Assembly (NCBI GenBank): GCA_963854835.1
Contig: OY978526.1
Span: 11,239,277-11,303,276, forward strand
Direction: 5' to 3'
DNA: 64,000 bases
From: Megamerina dolium
Lineage: Eukaryota; Arthropoda; Insecta; Diptera; Megamerinidae
Positions 1 to 12,291 of this stretch are shown in pieces. Every line of letters begins with the position of its first letter. The first letter of the stretch is position 1. Under the pieces are notes generated by a model, which saw nothing but the letters and a program-made list of their open reading frames with translations, searched no databases and had not been told where the DNA came from. A program made the translations under genes and the position numbers.

Positions 1-809
1 TAATTTCTAATATATATGTAAAGGTTAAAATTAATTATGAAATTAATATTCATACAAAAATTTTGATTTAAAGTGATAATTTTTAAAATAAATCACTTCA
101 CATTACTCATAGGCAGACATTCCATGAATTATCGGCTGTTTCATAAAATTTACGTCAAATTCAAATTGTTCGCAAAGTAAATTTGAAACAAATTAAATTC
201 ACGACACTTAAATTCTTGTGTCAAAGAATACTAAGGATGTTTACGGGAATAAAATAAAATTTATTCATACCACCACTGACAGCATTTGCAGAAATACTTC
301 ATTCTTTAACAGTGTGATTGCCTATACATATAAAAATATTCAATTTGATCAATTAAAATCGCCAGAGATGTTTCAATTTATTTTATTTTATATTTTATAT
401 AAATTGCGAATGAAGAATGAAGTTGGATGTAATTGATGAAATATATGGTAAGAATAATAAATGAAGTATCTTGTAAAATTCTTCTTATTTTTCTTGAGTT
501 TTCTTCGCGTTGAAAAAAAATTGTTTCAATAAGTAACATCTCTGTATGTTCTCTCACAGGCATCTTATATCAATAGTTAGCACCAAGTTCTTTTTGACAG
601 TAGACAAATTATATGTGATTGATAGCACTGAACTTATACAATAATCTAAATATAGTACTTGCTGCAGTTATAAGCGCTAGTTCTAGCACTGTTTTTGTTG
701 TTTTCCATATAATTATTACTACTAACTACATTCGAGTGATGAATAAAATACGGAACAGAGCAATCGATGGATCGTTACATCGATAAATTGGAGATTTTCT
801 TCTGTAATC
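1..809. other. AT-rich intergenic sequence, no gene seen
   Basis: I see no exon-like coding sequence, RNA gene or clear repeat here. The short open frames are what AT-rich DNA gives by chance. The right edge runs into a decayed SINE copy. Confidence 0.6.
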
Positions 810-1105
810 TTAGTGTGTTGGCCTTCTGATATGTAGGTCCAATGGTGCCCACCTATCGTCAAGCAATTCATAATTTATCCGGCAGTAACAATTTGCCATG
901 AAAAAGCTTCTAAAAGAACTCTGTGTTCAGAAAAAGTGATGTCACGAGGGTTATGCCGATTGGAACTGGCTAATCTAAATAGCTCCCTTCTAATACTGTC
1001 CAAAAATTTAACAAGCACAATAGTACTGGAAGAGAAGCTCACCCAAAGAGCACTTCGAGGCTTATAAGTGCCACAAATGATTTATTGATTTATTGATTTA
1101 TTATT
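810..1105 (+). repeat. Decayed tRNA-derived SINE, copy 1
   Basis: This stretch matches the reverse complement of the full-length SINE at 2968-3327 over most of its body, for example the stretches around 815-840, 905-960 and 990-1060. The first part of the tRNA-like head is missing or mutated, and there is an internal deletion just after position 840. The 3' end carries a T-rich tail made of ATTTATTG repeats (about 1078-1105). The copy is old: many substitutions separate it from the copies at 2968 and 51046. It has no coding capacity. Confidence 0.75.
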
Positions 1106-1289
1106 ATTACGAACACAAACATTAACTTTAAAATATTGTCATTTTCAATTTTTATTTTATTTATTACATTTAGAATACATATAAAATAAAACTTCAAATT
1201 TTGGATATAATAAGTGTACAAATAAATTGTGTCATGGTTGCATTAAAAAACATACTTAAAGCTGTCATTTAGTGTGTATCAATTTTATA

Positions 1290-2515
1290 AAGGTGAGTTT
1301 TTAACAACACTCTTTTTGGCAACACTGTTTTTGGCAGCTCAGCTATTTTTGTGTAACATGTTACTGTCAAACATGTTCAGTTTGGTCTATAATTTAACCA
1401 TGAATCGACTTAAAAACGAATAACGCTTGAATTTTATTATCAAAATTCATGCTCGGTTAAGAAAGTGCATAGTGGAAGTCTTCCATTTTATGGTCAGTAT
1501 GGGCGACCTTCTGAGGCAGCTATTCGCAATCTTGTGACTAAATTTCGTTTCAAATTTATATTTATTGGATAATATCCAACCAACAACACGAATGCGTAGA
1601 GTGCGGACAGAGGAAAATATCGTAGTTGTATCCGCCAGTGTTGTTGATGACCGTGAATTATCGATTCGGCGCCGTTCGCAGAGGTTTGTTCGGAGAGATT
1701 TGTTTGTAAAACCTTTTAAAGTACAGCTGGTGCAAGAATTCAAGCCACAAAACCTACCACAACGGCTAACTTTTGGTGAATGGGCGCTACCAAAGTGGGA
1801 TGAAGATCCATTTTTTTAACGAAAAATTGTGTTCAGCGACAAAGCTCATTTCTGGTTGAATGGATACGTGAACTATCAAAATTGTCATATTTGGTGTGAA
1901 GAGCAGCCTGAAGCATTGCAAGAACTGCCAATGCATTACTAAAAATGCACTGTTTGGTGTTGATTATGGGCCGGTAGCATCATTGGACCGTACTTTTTTA
2001 AAAGACAACGAAGGCAGAAACGTTACTGTGAATGGCGAGCGCTACCATGCGATGATACAAACTTTTCTTTTTTGCCCAAAATGGAAGAGCTGGACTTGGC
2101 TCGAGATGTGGTTTCAACAAGACGGTGCCACATGACACACAGCATGCGAAACAATGGCCCGTTTGAAAGGCGAGTTTGGTGAACAGTTTATTTCACGTTT
2201 GACGCTGGTCAATTGGCCGCCTAGATCGTGCGATTTAACGCCTTTAGACAATTTTTTTTTTTGGGGAATTATTAAGGCTCATGTCTATAGCGACATGCCC
2301 GCAACGGTTGACGCACTGGAAGAAAATGTGAATCATTCGTGAGATACCGTCCGATATGTTGGAGAGAGTATGCCAAAATTGGACTCAGCGTATGAACCAT
2401 TTAAGGCGCAGTCGCGGTCAACATTTAAATGAAATCATCTTTAAACATTGAATTATATAGATCGTTCTATCGACTCAAATAAAGATTTCATACATTTCTC
2501 TAAATTTTAGCGATA
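1290..2515 (+). pseudogene. Decayed DD41D Tc1/mariner-type transposon, copy 1
   Basis: Conceptual translation across several frames gives a transposase of the Tc1/mariner superfamily. Visible blocks are a GRPR-side linker followed by RVRTEENI (about 1590), PFKVQLVQ (about 1710), the first catalytic block read as FSDKAHFW (about 1835, the usual Glu after Asp replaced by Lys), NVTVNGERY (about 2020), WFQQDGAT (about 2112) and WPPRSCDLTPLD (about 2215). The second and third Asp are 41 residues apart in the related copies, the DD41D spacing I associate with rosa-like elements. The gene is dead: there are stops near 1818, 1940, 2133 and 2340, frameshifts, and a loss of about 15 residues near 1682. 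The left end (near 1290) keeps a decayed version of the terminus seen intact at 51986; the right end diverges after about 2510, so the element has lost one inverted repeat. Compare 50755-51986 and 13024-13952. Confidence 0.85.
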
Positions 2516-2569
2516 AGCTACATTCACGCCATTGTATTTTCTATACTGATTTCAAATCAAAAATAGTAT

Positions 2570-2945
2570 TGCTCAAGTTGTGAAATTGATTAATTCGACT
2601 TTGGGTGAACAATTATGAAAATTTTAGAATAGTATTGTACAAATATGGTTTGCAAAATTTCGTGACAATCATTTTTGCCTTGAGAATGATTCACGTAGCG
2701 GTGTGTACAGCAAAATCACCTCAAGAACTCAATTCTCCATACTTATGGGGAGCATATTCTACAGACTTAGCTCCTTCCGACTATTACTTATTCAGATCAA
2801 TGCAGTCTTATTTAGCTGAACAGTGATTCTCCAAAGTTGAAAATGTGTGGAAATCGCTCGATCACTGTTTTGCTTCAAAACCACCAAGTTTCTACCCGAT
2901 AAATGGCAAACGACCATAAATAGTAATGGCAAATATTTCGATTAT
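2570..2945 (+). pseudogene. Internally deleted DD34D mariner fragment
   Basis: Translation from about 2590 reads like the end of a mariner DNA-binding domain (WFAKFRDNHF with an acidic-Arg-Ser-Gly motif), and from about 2690 it jumps to the transposase C-terminus with YSTDLAPSDYYLFRSMQ (2760-2805), which holds the third catalytic Asp, then a KPPSFYP and DKWQTTINSNGKYFDY ending near 2945 in another frame. The central two thirds of the transposase, including the first two catalytic Asp residues, are absent. It abuts the SINE at 2968. I do not see clear inverted termini. Confidence 0.75.
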
Positions 2946-2967
2946 TAAGCTTTGTAACAACTATATA

Positions 2968-3327
2968 AAAAAATAAATATGTGGCCACATAAAGCCCCAA
3001 AGGGCTCATTGGCCGAGCTTCTCTTCCATTACTGTTGTGCGTCTTAAATTTTGGACAATATTAGAAGGGACCTACTTATTTTAGCCGGTTCCGAACGGCA
3101 GAACACTTGTGACATCACTTTTTCTGAGCTTTGTCACAGAGTTCTTTAAGAAGCTTTTTCATGGCAAGTTGTTACTGTCGGAAGAATTGCCAATTGCTTG
3201 CCGACAGGTGGGTACCGTTCGAAAGGAAAATCTTATCGATATTAAATTTGTTATGCATCAGCCGGGGATTGAACCACCGACCTACAGATCAGAAGGCGAA
3301 CACACTAACCACTGAGCTACGGCACCC
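2968..3327 (-). repeat. Full-length tRNA-derived SINE, copy 2
   Basis: Read on the minus strand, the element begins at 3327 with a tRNA-like head: an A-box-like TAGCTCAGTGG followed by a B-box-like GGTTCAATCCC about 40 bases later, the internal RNA polymerase III promoter arrangement of tRNA-derived SINEs. The body of about 250 bases has no open frame and ends in a T-rich tail (about 2968-2985). Both sides carry ACTATATA (2960-2967 and 3328-3335), a probable 8-bp target-site duplication. This is the most complete of five related copies in the window (810, 51046, 53861, 58600). It is not a functional tRNA gene: the anticodon arm and 3' acceptor side are not maintained. Confidence 0.85.
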
Positions 3328-3542
3328 ACTATATATCATTAATAAAGATGAAATTCATGAAAAACATGACAGAATTTATTTGTACACCTATTACAAAGTT
3401 TTGGGAAATATACACCTCTGCAATTCAGAGCATACGAGTATCTTTTTGTTACCAACTCTTTCCGAGTAATTTTTCTTATACTCGTATAAATACAATTCTA
3501 AATTATTTAGATTTTTTGAAGAACACTTTGGCATATGATGTA

Positions 3543-4805
3543 CGAGGGTGGTCCCAGAACTACCCGACCTGACATATAGATGGCGGCAGTAGTTTGAAAA
3601 AAATTACTTGGGTAGAAAGTGGCAACCTTATAAAATATATGTTTAAAGTTTCAAGGCGCCACGTTGTTTAGTATTTTTTTTTTTTGAGCCACTGAAATTA
3701 ACGATCTCATTGAATTTGGAAATTTGGAAAAAAAATTGGTCACCGTTATGTAATTCAATACTTTCATTTGAAAGGTGTCAGTCCAACGAATATTAAAGCC
3801 GAACTAGATTCTACTCTGGGGGAGTCTGCTCGTTCATTTACAACCATAAAATATTGGGTGGCAGAGTTTAAACGAGGTCGTACGAGTTGCCAAGACGAAC
3901 ACCGTAGTAGTCGACCAATTGAGGTGGCCACACCAGAAACGTTTAAGAAAATCCACAAAATCGTATTGGATGAAGATGCGTGAGCAAAGTGAAATTACAG
4001 GCATTTCAAAAAGTGTTACACATCGTATATTGATGGAAAATTTGTAGATGAAAAAGCTGTGTGCAAGATGGGTGCCGCGTTTGCTCACAACACAGAACAA
4101 AAACAACGTCGTGAAGATGTTTCTATAGAGTGTTTGGCAATGTTTTACAATAATAAAGCAGAGTTTTTGCATCGATTCGTAATCATGGATGAGACATGGG
4201 TCCACCTTTTCACACCTGAGACAAAGGAGCAGACAAAACAGTGGACTGAAAGGGGAGAATCGTGTCCAAAAAAGGCGAAGACAGTTCCACCTGCAGGCAA
4301 GGTTATGGCGTCTGTTTTTTGCGATGTATGTGGTATAATTTTTATTGGTTATCTCCAAAAAGGAAAAACAAGCAACGGCGAGTATTATGCTAATTTGTTG
4401 AGGCGTTTAAGTGATGAAATTAAAGAAAAAAGGCCGCATTTGGCTAAAAAGAAAGTGTTGCACCAGTTCACACATCCGGTATTGCGATGGCCAAAATCAA
4501 TGAGTTAAAGCTCGAATTGCTTCAACACGCACCTATTCACCAGATTTAGCTCCTTCGGATTATTTTGTATTTCCAAATTTGAAAAAATGGCAAAGATTTG
4601 CAAACAATTAAGAGTTGGCGTCTGCGGTAGATGACTATTTTAATAAGCTAGAGAGTTCATACTATAAACAGGGTATCGAAGCTATAGAATATCGCTGAGA
4701 AAAATGTTTAGATCTAAAATGAGATTATGTTGAGAAATAAAGAAAAAATTTCCCAAATATGTCGTGTTTTCTTTGTTAGGTCGGGTAGTTCTGGTACCAC
4801 CCCCG
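3543..4805 (+). mobile_element. Mariner transposon with both inverted ends, dead transposase
   Basis: The element is bounded by 32-bp imperfect inverted repeats at 3543-3574 and 4774-4805 (sharing GAACTACCCGACCT) and by TA at 3541-3542 and 4806-4807, the standard mariner target duplication. At 1263 bp it has the usual mariner length. Inside, three frames together give a DD34D transposase: LKGVSPTNIKAEL and WVAEFKRGRTS (3768-3880) from the helix-turn-helix region, GISKSVTHRILMENL then LCARWVPRLLT (about 4000-4090, after a frameshift), VIMDETWVHLF with the first catalytic Asp (about 4182), and SPDLAPSDYFVFPNLKKW with the third (about 4536). A small deletion near 4463 removes the DNAP block with the second catalytic Asp and shifts frame. 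It is therefore non-autonomous, though its ends might still be recognised by a related transposase. Confidence 0.92.
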
Positions 4806-4807
4806 TA

Positions 4808-7800
4808 AGAAGTAGATTGCAAAATTTAATATAGGCTTTAAGTCTCAATAAAAACCTTTATTAGCTAATCGATTTGTAGATGAACAATATTTGAAGACAA
4901 CTATTATCCTATTATCCGATATTGATTTGATTATGAATGTGATGCCAGTTCACTAAGGTTCTGTAACAATGAGGTAATTCACCATTTAATGGAACAAAAA
5001 ATTAACATATTCATACTAGTCAAAAATTGTCAAATAAATTTATCGATGAAAACTTAGTCCAACACAAAAAGGTTTTAATTCGTCGTAATTGATAAATATA
5101 TTCGTATATTTCGTATAATTATTTTGAAGTAAATCAACTATCAATTTTATTATATTTTATCAATTAAATGCTAGAGCTTAACGTCGTGCAGTGCTAATGT
5201 TAGCTAATTGTTGCTAAAAAGAAACAATTAATCAATTATAACAATTCAGACAATCATTAAACTTTGGACAAGAGGGCTACTATCCGGTGAAAGTGTGAAT
5301 GCATTTAACACTACACAAAAGCTTTTTGAAATATACGATAAAAAATATTAACAAACAAAAAAATAAAGTAATAATATAATATTTATACTTTTTATTCTAA
5401 TTGTAAGTAATATTATGTATAAACTAAAAAAAAAAAAAATACAATACAAAAAAACAAAAAAATTATAATAGCTACTACACAAGAACAAAGTATTCAGAGT
5501 TCATTATTTATAAATTTTTATTCGTAAACTGAAATGAACATTAAAGCGATGCTTACCCTATCGACATTCGAAATTCTTTATGATCCAGGGGATTTTTATT
5601 TTTTTTTTTTTAGGTGAAATACAGAATTTCTCACAAAATCGAATTTATAGACATTTTCAGAAGAAAATAATTTCTGAAATTAAGGGGTTGATGTTTCAAT
5701 GCCATTTTTTTTTTATTAGAAGCGACTTAATGTCTTTAAATATAATATTTTATATTTAATTATGTATAAATAATTGGTTAAAAAAGCCTTTTTTAATTCC
5801 GTGTATATTATTTAATAAATTTAACCAACTTTATTTATATTTAATAATAACTTAATTATTATGTATCGTTAAGGGTAACAAACTTATATTTTTTTTTTAA
5901 TAAACATGTATGTATTTTTAACATAAATAATTCTAATTTCATTTTACCTGTTATGTAGTACATATAACAAATATAAATATGATATTGTGCTAACGACCCG
6001 TTGACATTGAGCATTGCTCCAACTGTGTTCATGGAAATTTAATAAAATTATACACATATGTATACATTACATATATAGATATTATTTAATTAGAAATATT
6101 GTTGACATATGGTCACCTTAAACCTTTCAATGGCTAAGCGTTTTCGTCATTAACAACATCGTATACGACTAGTATGAGCACAAGCACAAGTGTGTGTGTG
6201 TGTGTGTGTGTGTGAGTATAATTATCGTAATAATTTAATTTGAAATATACTTAAATATACATACATACGTTTGTATGAAAATAATGGTTTAGTTTAGAAA
6301 TAAGAATAAAAATCAAAATAAAAAATCACTTAAATGACAATAAACATGTACAAACAGTAATAAGCATACGAACATATTATGATAGACATACGAGTACATA
6401 TGTAGCATGTACTCCTACTCGTATAAGTAGGTATGTACGCTTTCATAAACGAATGTACGATTGTGCTAATAGATAAGATAAATATGTATATGCAAAAAAA
6501 AAAATAAAAACTCCCCCTAAAATATAGCTAAATGTCATACAATTATAAGTAACTATGAATAATTATAATCATATTAATGAATTGATAAATAAAATTTTCA
6601 AAATAAATATATATCAATGTATTAGTTAAAATATCGCTAATTAATATTTGATGTGCGCCAAAATGATTGCATTGCATTTGCCAGCATTATGGTTGGTTGC
6701 AGTTGACACATCATAACAGCGATAATAATAACAATTGGTTATCAATTTGTATGAGTGTATATATGTATGTATTTGAAAACCGATTAGTTGATAGTGTGGG
6801 TGAATCAATCTCTAGGAATTTATTTATTAGAAAGCTTCACATAAGTAAATACTATCGAATTCCATAAGCATCATAGGCTATCACCCATTAGTTATATGTA
6901 TAGTGGTAACACACAAATGGGGGCGTTCATTATGGTGCTCAACGTGGATATTTTAAAATAACAAATCAATGAATGATTCTGAGCTAAAATGTATTTGAAA
7001 CTATATGACTCAAATGAACTGATCCTTTCACAAAGTGTCGTATAAAATTTTTTTTTAAAGAATGTGCCTGTATTACAATAGTTATGAGAAAATATTTCAA
7101 ATTTTCAATATTTTTTAATGAGAAAATTGAAAGAAAAAAATATTTTCTTAATTGCACATTTTATAAATTCAATATATAACTGAACCATATGAGTTAATTT
7201 ATATTTTTGTGTGCCCTAATGCATAGACGTAATATTATAGAAGAAATATATAAATCAATTGTTTCTAAAACTATACAAATATACTCGTACATACGTTATA
7301 AGAATGAAATGATACATAAATATATTTTATATGTACATTAGAGTGGTCGTCATATATCAGCACTCTCAATCGCAAAAATATTCAAAGAAAACCAAAACCG
7401 AAATGGGCTTAAAGTTACAATAGCCATGAGATTTGTATAATTTAATTGAGGAAAAAATTCTCCAACATTCCTTTTTTTATAAAAATCGACATAAAATCAC
7501 ATGTCTGACGAAGAGCCTTTTGTACCTAAGAAAAAAATATACCAAAGCGAAATCATTTAATGGGCCCAAGTAACGACTTTGAATGAAACAGTGAACATAG
7601 TAGACCTATTTTACATCAAACTGGTAACCACAGGTTATTACACGATAATTTCTAATGGTAATATAATGAACACAATCAATGGATCACAGCAGTGACTTTA
7701 AATGGAAGATATGTGATTTGGTATCATAACAGATGACCGAGTACGTTCATACCTTTGAAATATCAAAGTCATTCGAACAAACAGACGTCAGAATATTTTT

Positions 7801-9100
7801 AAGACGACTAATCAAGACGAGTGATCAAGAATTGAACTGCAGTAAGGAGTAAAAGTTGGCGGTGTCATTTGAAAAACTAAGGCAGTCTCTGTTCATAATA
7901 ACACTAAGAGACGCCTTAATGTATATTGTATTATATATTATATGTACGAGTGTATAAAAGCTGCTTATCACAATAAGCTTAGTGAGAAATAAATACTACT
8001 AAAGGATTAACAGCAATGTGTAGCGTATATGGCAGCAGTTCGCGAAATCGATTATATTTGTTGCGTAATAATTTTACGCTTATTATTAATATTAGTATTA
8101 TATTATTATTATTATATTATAGATATACAGATACCCTAAATATGTGAAAACTAGAAAAAGACATATTCACTCACCAAAAAAATTCAAAAAAAAAACCTTC
8201 CAACGTAACACTGTTACGTTTTCATTTATTGTGAAATTAAAATGAAATCATATTTCATATATATGCACTTACATATTTTGAAACTGATGACGAAATAACA
8301 TAATCATGTATCGTAGATAAACATAATAAGACAATAGCAACCATAGCAAAATATAAAATAATGAAAAGCTGTGTGGTTTCTTTCATTTAACAATACGATT
8401 TTCTTATTTTAATGAAAATAACTTTTCATTTTTCTGTATTAAAAACAAAAATCAAAAAATAATTCATCAGAAATCATATTAATGCACGTTGAACATATGC
8501 GTTTAAACAAAACAATGCAAAAAGAAGAAGTTCAACAAGTTCTTAATTACAAAAATGTCAATTTAAGTCAATGTTAATATCTTACCACTTTTCATACTTC
8601 ACCCTATAATATCTATTTCTCGCTCTCATCCTCACACATTTTACTATTCTCTCACTATTAATCTGTATATGCTTTTTGTCTTCTATTTCCTCATTTGCAT
8701 TTTAACTAATAATTCTAATTATAAAATTTATAATTCAGTTGCAATCTGAATTGATATACATGTCGTATACGTATCATTCTACCATCATGCATTTAATATA
8801 TATTACTCATACTCTCATTGCACTCCCCCTTTCGTTCTATTTATTCATATATGTATGTATATGTATTGTATGTATGAATGTATGTATGTATGTGTGTATG
8901 TTTATTCACCTTTTCAGTTCATTATTTGTTTGTTTGATAGCAACAGGCTGCTTACGAACACACAGAAACATACACACACACTCGCAAGCATTATCATTTT
9001 GGCACATTTCATCCCTAAATTCAAACACACACACATTGTTGAACGAACAATGTAAAAGCAGCAGCAGCAGCAAAGCTATGGATGCGCGCCAAATCGTTTT
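4808..9100. other. AT-rich intergenic region upstream of NPF
   Basis: No coding exon, RNA gene or transposon with recognisable protein was found. It contains poly-A/T runs, a (GT)n microsatellite at 6190-6214, TATG/GTAT repeats near 8850-8900 and (CA)n runs near 8975-9030. Regulatory elements of the downstream NPF gene may lie here, but nothing in the sequence lets me mark them. Confidence 0.5.
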
Positions 9101-9110
9101 TGAATTTGAA

Positions 9111-9148
9111 TATAAAAGGATGTGATTTCTGCACTGAGACTATCATTA
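9111..9148 (+). promoter_or_regulatory. NPF: Predicted NPF core promoter (TATA box and initiator)
   Basis: A TATAAAAG box lies at 9111-9118. About 31-34 bases further on is TATCATTAA, which fits the insect initiator TCAKT with a start near 9145. Downstream the sequence has a plausible donor (AAAG|GTAAAA at 9376/9377) and the first NPF coding exon begins with a good acceptor at 12284. Assigning this promoter to NPF is inference from position and strand; no other gene on this strand is nearby. Confidence 0.5.
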
Positions 9149-9376
9149 ATAACGCGAACGTTATACTAGCATCATCAGTGCGCGTTTCAGTGAGTGTGTG
9201 TGTGCCTGTGTGTTTTTCAAACAAAAAGAAGAAAGAAAGAAAGAACCAAATAAAAATTATAATCTATACGAATACAATAGAACTGTGCATCCATACGGTA
9301 ATAAGGTGAACTGAAATTAAGGTATCATCTTGATAGTGTTGCAAAACACCAACAACAACAGCAGCAACAAAGAAAG
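9145..9376 (+). other. NPF: Predicted non-coding first exon of NPF
   Basis: The NPF start codon lies only seven bases after a strong acceptor (TTTTTTCCAG at 12275-12284), so at least one upstream untranslated exon must exist. The best candidate runs from the initiator near 9145 to the donor at 9376/9377 (AAAG|GTAAAA). It is rich in GTGT, CAA and GAAA repeats and has no conserved frame. The implied intron is about 2.9 kb and contains the palindromic repeat array at 9590-10400. Confidence 0.45.
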
Positions 9377-9589
9377 GTAAAAGGCATCAACTGCATCGAT
9401 GTCCAATGATAAATATTAATTTTATACCTCTTTGTATAAGACATTTTAATACTTTTGATACATTTCTGTCAAATGCTCTACAAATTGATTAATTGATAGT
9501 TAGGCAGAAGTATACACCATTAAGTTTGACATAGGCTAGTAATAAATCTTAATGATTCAACATTTTGATGTATTTGGTATTAATTAATC

Positions 9590-10400
9590 GTTGTTCTAAA
9601 AAAACCGTAACACTTGCATAAATATGGAATGAAATAATATCGTTACGAAAATTATTTTTATGTCAAGCAAGAATATATCGACATTATTGCAAATATTTTT
9701 CGCCATTAACTTCTTCGACACGAAGATGTCACATCAGGCTCTCATAATAATGTCGAAATAATGATTATAAAAATATTTCGGCATTAATGCAAACATGTCT
9801 GGAATAATATCGAAAAACTCTTTCTTAACTTTGTTCCAAGTACGTGCGTGTAACCTTCTGAGTAAAGGCTTTGCTGCTCATTCATTCATAAGATGCAGTA
9901 GTGTGGAAATAATGATTTTTAAAATATTTCGGCATTAATGCAAAAATATTTGGAATTATATCGAAAAACAAAATTAGTGCATATAACCCTTTATGATAGC
10001 ATTTAAGGAGAAGTGTGCCAAAATAATTATGGAAAAATATTTCGATATAAATAGCAAAATATTTGGAATAATGTCGAAAAAACTTGTCTTCATTACATTC
10101 GCACATTTTTCAAAATTAATTCATGATAAATCTTGGCAAAAAATTATACTACAAAAGTTCTTCTATTTATTTTCGAAATAATATTGGAAAAAATATTTCG
10201 ACATTAATAGAAAAATATTTGGAATAATGACCAAAAAACTTGTCTTCATTAATTCAAACATTTTTCAAAATTAATTCATGATAAGTTTTGGCAAAAAATT
10301 ATATCACAAAAGCTCGTCTATTTATTTTCGAAACAAATAATGGACAAAATATTTCGACATTAATACAAAAATATTTGGAATAATGTCGAAAACTTTTTTT
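9590..10400. repeat. Palindromic TTTCGACATTA repeat array, site 1
   Basis: Repeated units share a core of TTTCGACATTA, a short AT-rich loop (typically with AAAATATTTGG), then TAATGTCGAAA, so each unit is itself an inverted repeat. Clear examples are at about 10197-10235 and 10350-10390, with decayed ones at 9750-9830 and 9915-9970. From about 10020 a longer tandem period of about 156 bp is visible: the CTTGTCTTCATTA segment recurs at 10083 and 10239. The array lies in the predicted first intron of NPF. A related array sits at 57400-58480. No coding capacity. Confidence 0.75.
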
Positions 10401-12291
10401 TTTTTTTCTTTTTGAAGATAATGCATACAGTATAATATTCGTTTCCAGGCGTCTCTTTCATTTCGAATAGAATTGCTTGCTACAGCAATTCAATTGTGAA
10501 AATATTTCCTCTTCGTCTCTACGGCTTCTACAAAAGAAATGAAGTGCTCTATAGAAATTAAGGGCTCTAGTCTTTTGATTTTGGCGTTAATGGCAAATTA
10601 CTATGCCAAATAGAACTACTCGGTAATATTCTGTGGCAAACAATGCCAAATTATCTCGTATGCACTTAATTGTTCGCTGTTATCTATTGTATCCCTTAAA
10701 TCCATTGTATTCCACGCTGCTTTTCTATAACTCCATTCGATTTTTGCGACTTTTTTACTACTTTATGAGGTATAGTAAATATAATTGATTTCAATGTCAA
10801 ATTGTTATGCGGATAGGTCATGATCTAGATGTAATTCAACTGCTATCTAAAAGATAGCAAAATTACACATTTAGTATTGATTTATAGATATAATTGATTT
10901 TAACGTTAAAGTTATATTAGACTAGGTCATAATCAACTCAACTTGCCAACTATATAATAGATAAGTTCAGCTGAAAGCCAAAGTGGTACTTGTGAGATAC
11001 ACGTTTACTACTAAAACCCGTTGATTCTATAAATGACGACAATAGGAAATAATGATTAGAACATTATCTAATTTTACAAAGTCACGTATAGATCATCTGA
11101 TCTTGTACGCAAAATAAAAGTAGTGACGTCGACAATTGAGTCATGTAGACATTAATTAAAATTAAAAATTATAAAAATATATTCGGATGTATATAGAATA
11201 TATTATCCTCTACGCAGACCTTAAGAACCCACTGGAGTGCAAAATTTTAATTATTTCATGAGCTTGACAAATTGAATTGAGAGCAATTGTATTTCTATCG
11301 TACTGAATGCTAAGCATTTTAAATCAACAATCTCAGTTCAACTGCTACTTATCACAGATAGAGCCAGAGATTAGAGATCATTGACAAAACAATTAGTTTT
11401 AGCATTAGAATTGTGAATGAAAATTTGTAAATAAACTAAAATTTCAATTTAATGACACAAAACTAAACAAAACGAAAATTTTTTTTTATAATATTACAAT
11501 AATTTAAATATAATCTCTACTTAAGCTTACACTGAATTTTAATCATCTTTAATATTTTATATGATATAATGTTCCTAGAGTATATGAATATTTATTTAAA
11601 ATATTAGTAAATATTCTTTAAAATTATCTAAACAAATAAATTTCACATGCACATGAAAACGCATATGAATGTGTCACGGTGGTCGTCTCAAATATGCTTT
11701 AGGCTTGTTTCCATAACAATGAGTGTGCTTGGATAATGATTACTTTAGCTTTAATCTTTTTTACGTCACATACAAGTGATGTTTACGTACTTGCTCAACA
11801 TAACGTTAATACATAAATGTACTTAGAGGCAGGACCTAAAAAAAGAGTGAAAAAAAACAGCGATTGCGTGGGTATATTTCCATGTACATTGCCCACATGC
11901 TATAATTTTTAATATAAATTTATAATTTTTGTTTTATACCCGATTTCCTTTCTCCCTATAAATTAAAAAAAAAAACGAAAAATAGAATAAATGAAAAGCC
12001 ATTGTATGTATATATGTATATGAATTATGTGCGCATCCGAGTGTGTCTGTGTTTGTGTGTGTGTGTAAATACCCAATTGTAAAACAATTAAATTATATTT
12101 TATAAAATTTTGATATTAAATTTATGATAAAACCACATAAAACAATATAAGCATGCATGCATTGAAATAAATATTTGTAGAATACTTCAAGTTGATGAAT
12201 TAGAAACATTTCGATTTTGTCATTATTACATTGCCTTTAATGTAATGTGCTACATACATATATATATATATTCATTTTTTCCAGCATAAAT

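Noticed and set aside
3250..3327. Possible tRNA gene on the minus strand (A and B boxes)
   Set aside because: The boxes belong to the head of a SINE with target duplications; the cloverleaf is not maintained and the sequence continues into the SINE body.
8739..9125. 128-residue open frame upstream of NPF
   Set aside because: It is built from TATG/GTAT and CA repeats and ends at the predicted NPF TATA box; no recognisable domain.
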